Below the pieces are notes generated by a model, which did not search any database, was not told the DNA's origin, and was given only the letters and a program-made list of their open reading frames with translations. A stretch of DNA of 29,313 nucleotides, taken from contig JANPCX010000009.1 in the NCBI GenBank assembly GCA_031431125.1, forward strand, positions 1 through 29,313, given 5' to 3'. Origin of the DNA: JANPCX01 sp031431125 (GTDB taxonomy: Bacteria > Pseudomonadota > Gammaproteobacteria > Burkholderiales > Burkholderiaceae_C). The position numbers and the translations under genes are program-made. Positions 22,618 to 29,313 of the stretch are shown one piece after another. Numbering within the stretch: position 1 is the stretch's first letter; each line of letters starts with the position of its first letter.

Positions 22618-23349
22618 ATGAACACCATCCAATTGTTTGCCGCCACCGTGGCGTCTGCCGCGCTGTTCAGCGCACCCAGCCACGCCGCCATCGTCAATGG
22701 CGGTTTTGAATCCGGTCTCACAGGTTGGAGTACCTACGGCGACGTCAGCACCCAAGCTGGTGCCCCACAAGGCAATGCGCGCTTGTTGTTGACCACCGCA
22801 GACACCCTGGCAGACGAGTTCGACAGCAGCGGCGCCCCCATCGGCCCCTTCAACCGCTCGGGCAACAGCCCTTTGCTGGTGGGCTCGCCGGGCGGGCTAG
22901 AAGCGCAGAGCGGGTTCGCCATCGGTGCCTTCGACCCCGTGGGGGAATTCGCCCAAGAAGGGTCCTTGGCTTCGCAGTCGTTCACCGCAACCGCGGGTCA
23001 AACCCTCAGTTTTCTTTGGAACTTCGGCACCCGCGACACCTTGGCCGACTATGCCTTCGTGGCCATCGACGGCCTGGTCATCCGTTTGGGCGGCGTGCCA
23101 GAAGCCTTGTTGCCCGGCAGTGGCGACAACTTGTGGGAAACCGGCTATCAAACCTACAGCTTTCAGTTCGCCAGCAGCGGGTTGCACACCCTGGCTTTTG
23201 GTGTGGTGGATGTGTTCGATGTGGCGGTGATGTCTTCCCTGTCCATCGACCAGGTGCAACTGAGCAACACCGTGCCTGAGCCCAGGACCGCCTTGCTGGT
23301 GTTGATGGCCCTGGGGCTGATGGCGGTGGGTGGGCGCCGCTTGCCTTGA
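22618..23349 (+). CDS. PEP-CTERM sorting-domain protein
   Basis: A 243-residue secreted protein. The signal peptide ends near APSHA, followed by the N-terminal motif IVNGGFESGLTGWSTYGDV, a beta-sandwich region (FTATAGQTLSFLWNF) and the C-terminal sorting signal NTVPEPRTALLVLMALGLMA with a short GGRRLP tail. PEP-CTERM proteins are cut by exosortase (EpsH) and usually coat cells in exopolysaccharide-producing bacteria, so an exosortase gene is expected elsewhere in the genome. It starts 23 bp after the nuclease stop and is probably in the same operon. A repeat element follows 47 bp downstream. Confidence 0.92.
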   Translation: MNTIQLFAATVASAALFSAPSHAAIVNGGFESGLTGWSTYGDVSTQAGAPQGNARLLLTTADTLADEFDSSGAPIGPFNRSGNSPLLVGSPGGLEAQSGFAIGAFDPVGEFAQEGSLASQSFTATAGQTLSFLWNFGTRDTLADYAFVAIDGLVIRLGGVPEALLPGSGDNLWETGYQTYSFQFASSGLHTLAFGVVDVFDVAVMSSLSIDQVQLSNTVPEPRTALLVLMALGLMAVGGRRLP

Positions 23350-23396
23350 GCGCGCCCGGCGGGTAGTCGGAGCGTCACAACCTCTGCGAGCCGCCT

Positions 23397-23497
23397 GTCA
23401 TTCCCGCGCAGGCGGGAATCCAGTCGCTGCGCAGCGCTGCTGCACCGACCATTTCGTGTGGCACACCGGCGGGATTCCCGCCTGCGCGGGACTGACG
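23397..23497. repeat. paired inverted repeat element, copy 2
   Basis: The left unit GTCATTCCCGCGCAGGCGGG plus AATCCAG and the reverse-complement right unit (GGGATTCCCGCCTGCGCGGG plus ACTGAC) flank a middle of about 47 bp unlike that of copy 1. The left core is an exact ATTCCC-N8-GGGAAT. It sits between the PEP-CTERM gene and glyoxalase and may also end transcription through its hairpins. Confidence 0.85.
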
Positions 23498-23613
23498 GCG
23501 CCCAAAAGGTGTCGTCGTGACACACCCGATGAAATCGCAGTTCGGCAGCAAGGCCTATCGATGGCGCGGTAAGCTCGGGTCTAAACGACTTGGGCGAACC
23601 GCCCGCCACCCTC

Positions 23614-24000
23614 ATGCGACTTCTCCACACCATGCTGCGCGTTGGCGACCTGCAGCGCTCCATCGACTTCTACACCCAGGTCATGGGCATGAAACTGCTG
23701 CGCACCACCGAGCGCCCCGAGCAGAAATACAGCCTGGCCTTCGTGGGTTATGGCAACAACCCCGACCACGCCGAACTGGAGCTCACCTACAACCATGGCG
23801 TGAGCAGCTATGAGCTGGGTACCGCCTATGGTCACATTGCGATTGCGGTAGCGGATGTTTATGACTCCTGCGCCCGCATCAAAGCCGCTGGCGGCAAAGT
23901 GACGCGCGAAGCCGGGCCTGTCGCCGGCGGCAGCACGGTGATTGCGTTTGTGACCGACCCCGATGGCTACAAGATTGAGTTGATTCAGCGCCAGGCGTGA
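23614..24000 (+). CDS. gloA: glyoxalase I (lactoylglutathione lyase)
   Basis: A 128-residue VOC-fold lactoylglutathione lyase that isomerises the methylglyoxal-glutathione hemithioacetal to S-lactoylglutathione in the cytoplasm. All four metal ligands of the E. coli enzyme occur at identical positions: His5, Glu56, His74 and Glu122. The short, loop-deleted form predicts the Ni/Co-dependent class. ATG 23614 is chosen because it puts His5 in register; an upstream TTG would add eight residues. It abuts the CDF transporter gene and may be co-transcribed with it. Confidence 0.95.
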   Translation: MRLLHTMLRVGDLQRSIDFYTQVMGMKLLRTTERPEQKYSLAFVGYGNNPDHAELELTYNHGVSSYELGTAYGHIAIAVADVYDSCARIKAAGGKVTREAGPVAGGSTVIAFVTDPDGYKIELIQRQA

Positions 24001-24044
24001 CGCTGCAGCGACCGCACTTTCTGACCCAGCCTTACGCACCCGCC

Positions 24045-25094
24045 ATGGCACATCCGCACCACGACCATCATGACCATGGACATGGTCACAGCCATCACGG
24101 CGGCGACCACGACCACAGCGGTCACGCCCATGCCGCAGTGCCCACCCATAACACACACCACGCGAGTCACGGCCACGCACACGGACACCACCACCACGGC
24201 GACCCACTCCAACAAGGCCGCGCCTTCATCGTCGCCATTGCGCTGAACTCGGTGTTCGTGGCCGTCGAGTTCATCTACGGTTTCATCGCCAACTCCACCG
24301 CCCTCATGGCCGATGCCGGGCACAACCTCTCCGACGTGCTGGGTTTGGTGTTGGCCTACGGCGCCATGCTGCTGGCCCGCAAACCACCCAACCAGCGTTA
24401 CACCTATGGCCTGCGCGGCAGCTCCATCTTGGCCGCCTTGGGAAATGCCATGCTGCTCTTTGTGGCCTGCGGTGCCATCGGCTGGGAAGCCGTGCAGCGC
24501 TTGGCCCACCCGCCTGCAGTCGTCAGCACCACGGTGATGTGGGTGGCGGGTTTGGGCATCGTCATCAACGGCTTGTCCGCGTGGTTGTTTGTGAAGGGCA
24601 GCAAAGGCGACCTCAACATCCGCGGCGCTTACCTGCACATGGTGGCCGATGCCGCCGTGTCGCTGGGGGTGGTGCTCTCGGGTGTGCTCATGCTTTACAC
24701 CGGCTGGTTCCTGGTGGACCCTTTGATGAGCCTCGTCATCGTGGCGGTGATTTTGTGGAGCAGCTGGGCCTTGCTGCGCGAATCGGTGCAGTTGGCCCTG
24801 AACGCGGTGCCGCCCCACATCGACCCCGCTGCTGTAGCCCAGCACTTGCGAGCCATGCCCGGCGTGGCCGACATCCACGACCTGCATGTGTGGGCCCTGA
24901 GCACCACAGAAAGCGCCCTCACCGTCAACCTGGTGATGCCTGCGGGTCACCCCGGTGATGCGGCGCTGATCCACATCAGCCAACAACTGCGGGACAACTT
25001 TGGTGTGCAGCACAGCACCTTGCAAGTGGTGCTCGCCGCCAGCCCCCAAGCCTGCAGCTTGCAACACCCGCACGATGGTGCCCACGCCCACTGA
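24045..25094 (+). CDS. CDF-family zinc/cobalt exporter with His-rich N-terminus
   Basis: A 349-residue cation diffusion facilitator of the ZitB/CzcD type, which exports Zn2+ (or Co2+/Cd2+) in exchange for protons. The first 50 residues are extremely His-rich (HPHHDHHDHGHGHSHHGG), a cytoplasmic metal-binding tail. Six membrane helices follow. The transport-site motifs are ALMADAGHNLSDVLGL in TM2 and YLHMVADAAVSLGV in TM5. The C-terminal metallochaperone-like domain contains VADIHDLHVWALS. ATG 24045 is adopted; an in-frame GTG at 23997 overlaps the glyoxalase stop (GTGA) and would add 16 residues, so coupled translation is possible. No strong ribosome site supports either. Confidence 0.93.
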   Translation: MAHPHHDHHDHGHGHSHHGGDHDHSGHAHAAVPTHNTHHASHGHAHGHHHHGDPLQQGRAFIVAIALNSVFVAVEFIYGFIANSTALMADAGHNLSDVLGLVLAYGAMLLARKPPNQRYTYGLRGSSILAALGNAMLLFVACGAIGWEAVQRLAHPPAVVSTTVMWVAGLGIVINGLSAWLFVKGSKGDLNIRGAYLHMVADAAVSLGVVLSGVLMLYTGWFLVDPLMSLVIVAVILWSSWALLRESVQLALNAVPPHIDPAAVAQHLRAMPGVADIHDLHVWALSTTESALTVNLVMPAGHPGDAALIHISQQLRDNFGVQHSTLQVVLAASPQACSLQHPHDGAHAH

Positions 25095-26307
25095 CCCCAA
25101 CGCGCGGCCCGCACGCATTCCCAAAGGCGTGTGGGTGCTTGGTTTGGTCAGCATGCTGATGGACATCTCCAGCGAGATGGTGCACAGCCTGCTGCCCCTC
25201 TTCATGCTCAATGTCTTGGGAGCCAGTGCGCTCACCATCGGTGTGGTGGAAGGTTTGGGCGAAGCCACAGCCCTGATCGTCAAGGTGTTTTCCGGCACGC
25301 TGAGTGACTACCTGGGCCGACGCAAAGGCTTGGCCGTGTTCGGCTACGCCTTGGGTGCGCTGACCAAACCCCTCTTCGCTTTGGCACCCGGCGTAGGCAT
25401 GGTGCTCACCGCCCGTTTGCTCGACCGCGTCGGCAAAGGTGTGCGCGGCGCCCCGCGGGATGCCTTGGTGGCCGACCTCACACCCCCCGCACAACGTGGC
25501 GCGGCCTTTGGGCTGCGCCAGTCGCTCGACACCGTGGGCGGTTTTTTGGGTCCGCTGTTCGCTGTGGGTTTGATGCTGCTGTGGGCGAACGACTTTCGCG
25601 CTGTGTTCTGGGTGGCCGTGGTGCCGGGTTTGCTGGCCGTGGCGTTGTTGTGCTGGGGCGTGACAGAGCCTGCACGGCCCGCAGGCGAAAAGCGCGTCAA
25701 CCCCGTCACCCGCGCCAACCTCGCCCGACTTAGCCCTGCCTACTGGCAGGTGGTATTGCTGGGTGCGGTGTTCACACTGGCCCGTTTCAGCGAGGCCTTT
25801 TTGGTGCTGCGCGCACAACAATCGGGGTTGCCACTGGCCTGGGTGCCCCTGGTGATGGTGGCCATGAGCGCCGTCTATGCCGCCTCGGCCTATCCGGCGG
25901 GTGTGTTGTCCGACCGCCCCCTCTTCGGCCGCCCGCCGCACCGCACCTTGTTGGCCGCCGGTTTGGTCGTGCTGATCGCTGCCGACCTGGTGCTGGCCAG
26001 CAGCGCCCACTGGAGCGCCCTGCTGGTAGGCGTGCTGCTGTGGGGCCTGCACATGGGCTTGACCCAAGGCCTGCTCGCCACCTTGGTCGCCCACACCGCA
26101 CCCGCCGACTTACGCGGCACCGCCTTCGGATTTTTCAACCTCGTCAGCGGTGTGGCCCTGCTGCTGGCCAGCGTGCTGGCCGGTTGGTTGTGGGACCAGT
26201 TCGGCGCGGCCGCAACCTTTCAGGCGGGGGCGGTGCTGGCGGGGGTGGCCTTGTGTGGGGTGGTGGCGCTTCGTTCGGCGGCTTCCCCAACGCAAACGGC
26301 AGGCTGA
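25075..26307 (+). CDS. MFS transporter
   Basis: A 410-residue major facilitator with about 12 membrane helices. The TM2-3 loop motif reads GTLSDYLGRRKGLAVFGYAL, the TM4 region has ARLLDRVGKGVRGAPRDALV, and TM5 has GLRQSLDTVGGFLGPLFAVG. The start MDISSEMVHSLLPLFMLNVL is typical of one MFS subgroup annotated only as MFS transporters; the substrate is unknown. ATG 25075 lies within the last 20 bases of the CDF gene in another frame, so translation is probably coupled. The neighbouring metal exporter and glyoxalase suggest detoxification but do not prove it. Confidence 0.88.
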   Translation: MVPTPTDPNARPARIPKGVWVLGLVSMLMDISSEMVHSLLPLFMLNVLGASALTIGVVEGLGEATALIVKVFSGTLSDYLGRRKGLAVFGYALGALTKPLFALAPGVGMVLTARLLDRVGKGVRGAPRDALVADLTPPAQRGAAFGLRQSLDTVGGFLGPLFAVGLMLLWANDFRAVFWVAVVPGLLAVALLCWGVTEPARPAGEKRVNPVTRANLARLSPAYWQVVLLGAVFTLARFSEAFLVLRAQQSGLPLAWVPLVMVAMSAVYAASAYPAGVLSDRPLFGRPPHRTLLAAGLVVLIAADLVLASSAHWSALLVGVLLWGLHMGLTQGLLATLVAHTAPADLRGTAFGFFNLVSGVALLLASVLAGWLWDQFGAAATFQAGAVLAGVALCGVVALRSAASPTQTAG

Positions 26308-26414
26308 CGGAAACACAACTGCCACACCGCTTCGGCGCACGCCCCTCGTCAACCCCACGCACGCAAAACTACGCACGGGTAATTCACAGCCCCTCAAACC
26401 AGGGTTGGGCATGG

Positions 26415-26453
26415 GTTATGCATAACTCTCATCTTAAGATGCGCATTGCGCAT
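26415..26453. promoter_or_regulatory. palindrome cluster upstream of pyruvate carboxylase
   Basis: Within 39 bp there are two perfect 12-bp palindromes, GTTATGCATAAC (26415-26426) and CATCTTAAGATG (26430-26441), then a tandem TGCGCAT TGCGCAT (26440-26453). They lie 30-70 bp before the start codon in an otherwise gene-free 176-bp gap, the expected place for an operator. The regulator is unknown; LysR- or TetR-type control is possible. Confidence 0.5.
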
Positions 26454-26472
26454 TACCAGCCCGATTTGAGAG

Positions 26473-26483
26473 CCCCCCCCCCC
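26473..26483 (+). repeat. C11 homopolymer between ribosome site and start codon
   Basis: Eleven consecutive C residues fill the gap between a GAGAG ribosome-site-like sequence (26467-26471 region) and the ATG at 26484. Slippage here would change the Shine-Dalgarno spacing without altering the protein. Confidence 0.9.
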
Positions 26484-29313
26484 ATGACCCACCGCCCCAT
26501 CCGTTCCATCTTGATCGCCAACCGCTCCGAGATCGCCATTCGGGTGATGCGAGCAGCTTCCGAGATGCGCATACGCACCGTGGCGATTTACTCGCAGCAA
26601 GACCGGCAGGCGCTGCACCGCTTTAAGGCGGACGAAAGTTATTTGGTGGGCGAGGGCAAAAAGCCGCTGGCCGCTTATTTGGATGGCGAAGACATCCTGC
26701 GCATTGCCAAACAAGCCGGCGTCGACGCCATTCACCCGGGGTATGGCTTTTTGTCGGAGAACCCTGACTTCGCCGAGAGCGTGATCGCTGCGGGCCTGCG
26801 CTGGATCGGCCCCTCGCCCGAGGTGATGCGCACCCTGGGCAACAAAGTGGCCGCTCGCCATGCAGCGGTGGCGGCGGGTGTGGCCGTCATGCCGGCGACA
26901 CCACCCCTGCCCTTGGACGTGTCTGAGTGCGCGCACTTGGCCGCTGGCATCGGTTATCCGGTGATGCTCAAAGCCAGCTGGGGCGGTGGTGGCCGCGGCA
27001 TGCGGGTGATTGAAAACGAAGGTGAACTTGCGGCCTCGCTGGAAGCCTCGCGCCGCGAGGCGCTGGCGGCCTTTGGCAACGACGAGGTCTATTTTGAAAA
27101 ACTGATCCGCCGTGCCCGCCATGTGGAAGTGCAAATTTTGGGTGACCAGCATGGCAACGTGGTGCACCTGTATGAACGCGACTGCACCGTGCAGCGCCGC
27201 AACCAAAAAGTGGTGGAGCGCGCGCCCGCGCCCTACCTCGACGCCGCAGGCCGCGCCGCCTTGTGCGACAGCGCCCTGAAGCTGATGCGGTCGGTGAGCT
27301 ACACCCATGCCGGCACGGTGGAATTTTTGATGGATGCCGACGACGGCCGCTGTTATTTCATTGAGGTGAACCCACGCATTCAGGTGGAGCACACGGTCAC
27401 TGAAATGATCACGGGCGTGGACATCGTGAAGGCGCAAATTCGCATCACCGAGGGTGGGTACATCGGCGTGACGGGTGACGAATCACCGGACGAGAACGAC
27501 GACAAATTGCGCCATCCCACGGGTGTGCCACCGCAGGCCCTGATTCCGCTGAACGGCCACGCGCTGCAATGCCGCGTCACCACAGAAGACCCCGAGAACG
27601 GCTTTTTGCCCGACTACGGCAAACTCGCCGCCTACCGCAGCGCGGCGGGTTTTGGCATTCGGCTGGACGCAGGCACAGCCTATGGCGGCGCGGTGATCAC
27701 GCCCTATTACGACTCGCTCTTGGTCAAGGTGACGGCCTGGGCCCCCACTGCGCGGGAGACCATCCAGCGCATGGACCGTGCTCTGCGCGAGTTCCGCATT
27801 CGCGGCGTGTCCACGAATTTGCAGTTCCTGGAAAACCTGATCAACCATCCCGCGTTTTCAAACGACACCGCCGGTGTGCTGACCACCCGCTTCATAGAAA
27901 ACACACCCGAGTTGCTGGCCTTCGCCGCGCGGCGCGACCGCGCCACCAAGTTGCTGCGCTTCTTGGCCGAGGTGGCGGTGCATGGCAACCCTGAAGTGCA
28001 GGGCCGCACCTTGCCCGCCTTGCCCCTGCCCAAACCGGTGTTGCCGAAAATCGCTTTGGAAACCCCCATTCCAGACGGCACCCGCCAGCGCCTGAAGGCT
28101 CTGGGCGCCCCGAAGTTCGCCGAGTGGATGCTGGGTCAGCGCCAGGTCTTGATCACCGACACCACGATGCGCGACGCGCACCAGTCGCTCTTAGCCACCC
28201 GCATGCGCACTGCCGACATGCTGCCGATTGCGCCCTTTTATGCGCGCGAGCTGTCGAATTTGTTCTCGCTCGAATGCTGGGGTGGGGCCACGTTTGATGT
28301 GGCCCTGCGCTTTTTGAAAGAAGACCCCTGGCAGCGCCTGGCCCAGCTGCGTGCGGCCATTCCCAATGTGCTCTTTCAGATGCTGCTGCGCGGCTCCAAC
28401 GGCGTGGGTTACACCAACTATGCCGACAACGTGGTCCAGCACTTTGTGCAGCAAGCCGCCAAAGGCGGCGTTGATTTGTTCCGTGTGTTTGATGCGCTGA
28501 ACTGGGTGAAAAACATGCGTGTGGCGATTGACGCCGTGGTGGACACCGGCGCGTTGTGCGAAGGCGCCATTTGCTACAGCGGCGATTTGTTCGATGTCAA
28601 ACGTGACAAATACAACCTCAAGTACTACACAGCCGTCGCACGCGAACTGCAAGCCGCCGGCGTGCACATGCTCGCCATCAAAGACATGGCCGGCATCTGC
28701 CGCCCGCGCGCAGCCGCTGCTTTGGTCAAAGCACTGAAAGAAGAAACCGGCCTGCCCGTGCACTTCCACACCCACGACACCAGCGGCGCAGCCAGCGCCT
28801 CGGTGCTCGCTGCGGTGGAAGCCGGTTGTGATGCAGTAGACGGCGCGATTGATGCGATGAGTGGCCTCACCTCGCAGCCGAATTTGTCGTCCATCGCGGC
28901 CGCGCTGCAAGGCACGGTGCGTGACCCCGGCCTGTCGCAACACGCCTTGCACGCCACCTCCATGTACTGGGAAGGCGTGCGGCGGTTTTATTCGCCGTTC
29001 GAGTCCGACATCCGCTCCGGCACCGCCGACGTCTACCGCCACGAGATGCCCGGCGGCCAATACACCAACCTGCGCGAGCAGGCGCGCGCCATGGGCCTGG
29101 CCCACCGCTGGACGGAGGTGTCGCAGACCTACGCCGACGTGAACCGGCTGTTCGGCGACATCGTCAAGGTCACGCCCACCTCCAAGGTGGTCGGCGACAT
29201 GGCGCTGATGATGGTGGCCAGCGACCTGACACCCGCCGATGTGCTCGACCCGGCGCGCGAAGTGGCGTTTCCGGAATCGGTGGTGTCGCTGTTCAAGGGG
29301 GAACTGGGGTTTC
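26484..29313 (+). CDS. pyc: pyruvate carboxylase, 3' end outside the window
   Basis: The first 943 residues of a roughly 1150-residue single-chain pyruvate carboxylase, which makes oxaloacetate from pyruvate, bicarbonate and ATP. The biotin carboxylase domain (about 1-460) shows ILIANRSEIAIRVMRAA, the ATP-grasp loop KASWGGGGRGMR, FEKLIRRARHVEVQILGD and EVNPRIQVEHTVTEM. The carboxyltransferase domain begins near residue 550 (ITDTTMRDAHQSLLATRMR) and contains the metal-binding HFHTHDTSG and the Lys in AIKDMAG. The biotinyl domain (AMKM) must lie beyond the end. The frame is open to the last base. A homopolymer sits directly before the ATG. A fused BC-CT start excludes acetyl- or propionyl-CoA carboxylase alpha subunits. 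Confidence 0.96.
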   Translation, partial: MTHRPIRSILIANRSEIAIRVMRAASEMRIRTVAIYSQQDRQALHRFKADESYLVGEGKKPLAAYLDGEDILRIAKQAGVDAIHPGYGFLSENPDFAESVIAAGLRWIGPSPEVMRTLGNKVAARHAAVAAGVAVMPATPPLPLDVSECAHLAAGIGYPVMLKASWGGGGRGMRVIENEGELAASLEASRREALAAFGNDEVYFEKLIRRARHVEVQILGDQHGNVVHLYERDCTVQRRNQKVVERAPAPYLDAAGRAALCDSALKLMRSVSYTHAGTVEFLMDADDGRCYFIEVNPRIQVEHTVTEMITGVDIVKAQIRITEGGYIGVTGDESPDENDDKLRHPTGVPPQALIPLNGHALQCRVTTEDPENGFLPDYGKLAAYRSAAGFGIRLDAGTAYGGAVITPYYDSLLVKVTAWAPTARETIQRMDRALREFRIRGVSTNLQFLENLINHPAFSNDTAGVLTTRFIENTPELLAFAARRDRATKLLRFLAEVAVHGNPEVQGRTLPALPLPKPVLPKIALETPIPDGTRQRLKALGAPKFAEWMLGQRQVLITDTTMRDAHQSLLATRMRTADMLPIAPFYARELSNLFSLECWGGATFDVALRFLKEDPWQRLAQLRAAIPNVLFQMLLRGSNGVGYTNYADNVVQHFVQQAAKGGVDLFRVFDALNWVKNMRVAIDAVVDTGALCEGAICYSGDLFDVKRDKYNLKYYTAVARELQAAGVHMLAIKDMAGICRPRAAAALVKALKEETGLPVHFHTHDTSGAASASVLAAVEAGCDAVDGAIDAMSGLTSQPNLSSIAAALQGTVRDPGLSQHALHATSMYWEGVRRFYSPFESDIRSGTADVYRHEMPGGQYTNLREQARAMGLAHRWTEVSQTYADVNRLFGDIVKVTPTSKVVGDMALMMVASDLTPADVLDPAREVAFPESVVSLFKGELGF

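Noticed and set aside
19717..23497. Repeats considered as a CRISPR array
   Set aside because: Only two paired units 3.6 kb apart, inverted rather than direct, with coding genes between them and no cas genes.
23985..25298. 437-residue minus-strand open frame opposite the CDF transporter
   Set aside because: His/Val/Gln-rich translation typical of the antisense of a His-rich high-GC gene; the plus strand encodes a clear CDF protein.
26394..27437. Long minus-strand frames opposite pyruvate carboxylase (also 28191-29105)
   Set aside because: The plus strand encodes an unmistakable pyruvate carboxylase; these are high-GC shadows without motifs.

Overview
The window looks like chromosomal DNA from a high-GC betaproteobacterium, most likely a Comamonadaceae-type member of the Burkholderiales (Hydrogenophaga, Rhodoferax or Limnohabitans-like). 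This is inferred from family content (GlcG/HbpS, Tim44-like, PEP-CTERM and TIGR03643 proteins, pyruvate carboxylase) and codon bias; no rRNA or other decisive marker is present. I see no tRNA, rRNA, CRISPR array, transposase or prophage gene. Most genes are tightly packed with ATGA-type overlaps.

Region A (1-2.6 kb) is a regulatory block of visibly lower GC. It holds an RpoE-like ECF sigma factor, a 70-residue soluble anti-sigma with an RseA-N fold and no membrane segment, a convergent stand-alone BLUF blue-light sensor, and a cytoplasmic fasciclin-domain protein closed by a clear terminator.

Region B (2.8-13.6 kb) is the centrepiece. Eleven minus-strand genes, nearly all overlapping or abutting, run from a Tat-exported HiPIP through DUF2256, an Fe-S bacterial cryptochrome/(6-4) photolyase, a short photolyase-like FAD protein with its possible Rossmann region at the C-terminus, a DCC thiol protein, an SDR lacking the catalytic Tyr and a class I-like photolyase/cryptochrome. 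They continue into a Tat-exported amidohydrolase, a FixH/YtkA-like secreted protein, a MauG/CcpA-type di-heme peroxidase and a lipoprotein alpha/beta hydrolase. A MerR regulator of the LitR/CarH type is divergent from the operon, but its sensor domain has no visible cobalamin-binding motif. With the nearby BLUF protein and ECF sigma factor this resembles a light and photo-oxidative-stress response locus. The pairing of BLUF with a MerR regulator recalls E. coli BluF/BluR, but the wiring here is inference.

Region C (13.6-15.7 kb) has two conserved hypothetical proteins (one tiny and Cys-rich), a Tim44-like membrane protein with a terminator, and a PEP-CTERM gene remnant. Region D (15.7-19.6 kb, minus strand) has a secreted ankyrin-repeat protein, a secreted GlcG/HbpS-like protein, and an operon of a hypothetical protein, a FixL-type sensor kinase and a FixJ-type response regulator. 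A perfect palindrome lies between the regulator and the HbpS-like gene. Region E (19.7-23.5 kb) has two copies of a paired-inverted ~100 bp repeat, a TIGR03643-like small protein, a secreted ExeM/NucH-type nuclease with an RTX tail, and a PEP-CTERM protein. Region F (23.6-26.3 kb) has Ni-type glyoxalase I, a His-rich CDF zinc exporter and an MFS transporter. Region G is a pyruvate carboxylase gene cut by the window end, preceded by a cluster of palindromes and an 11-C tract directly abutting its start codon.
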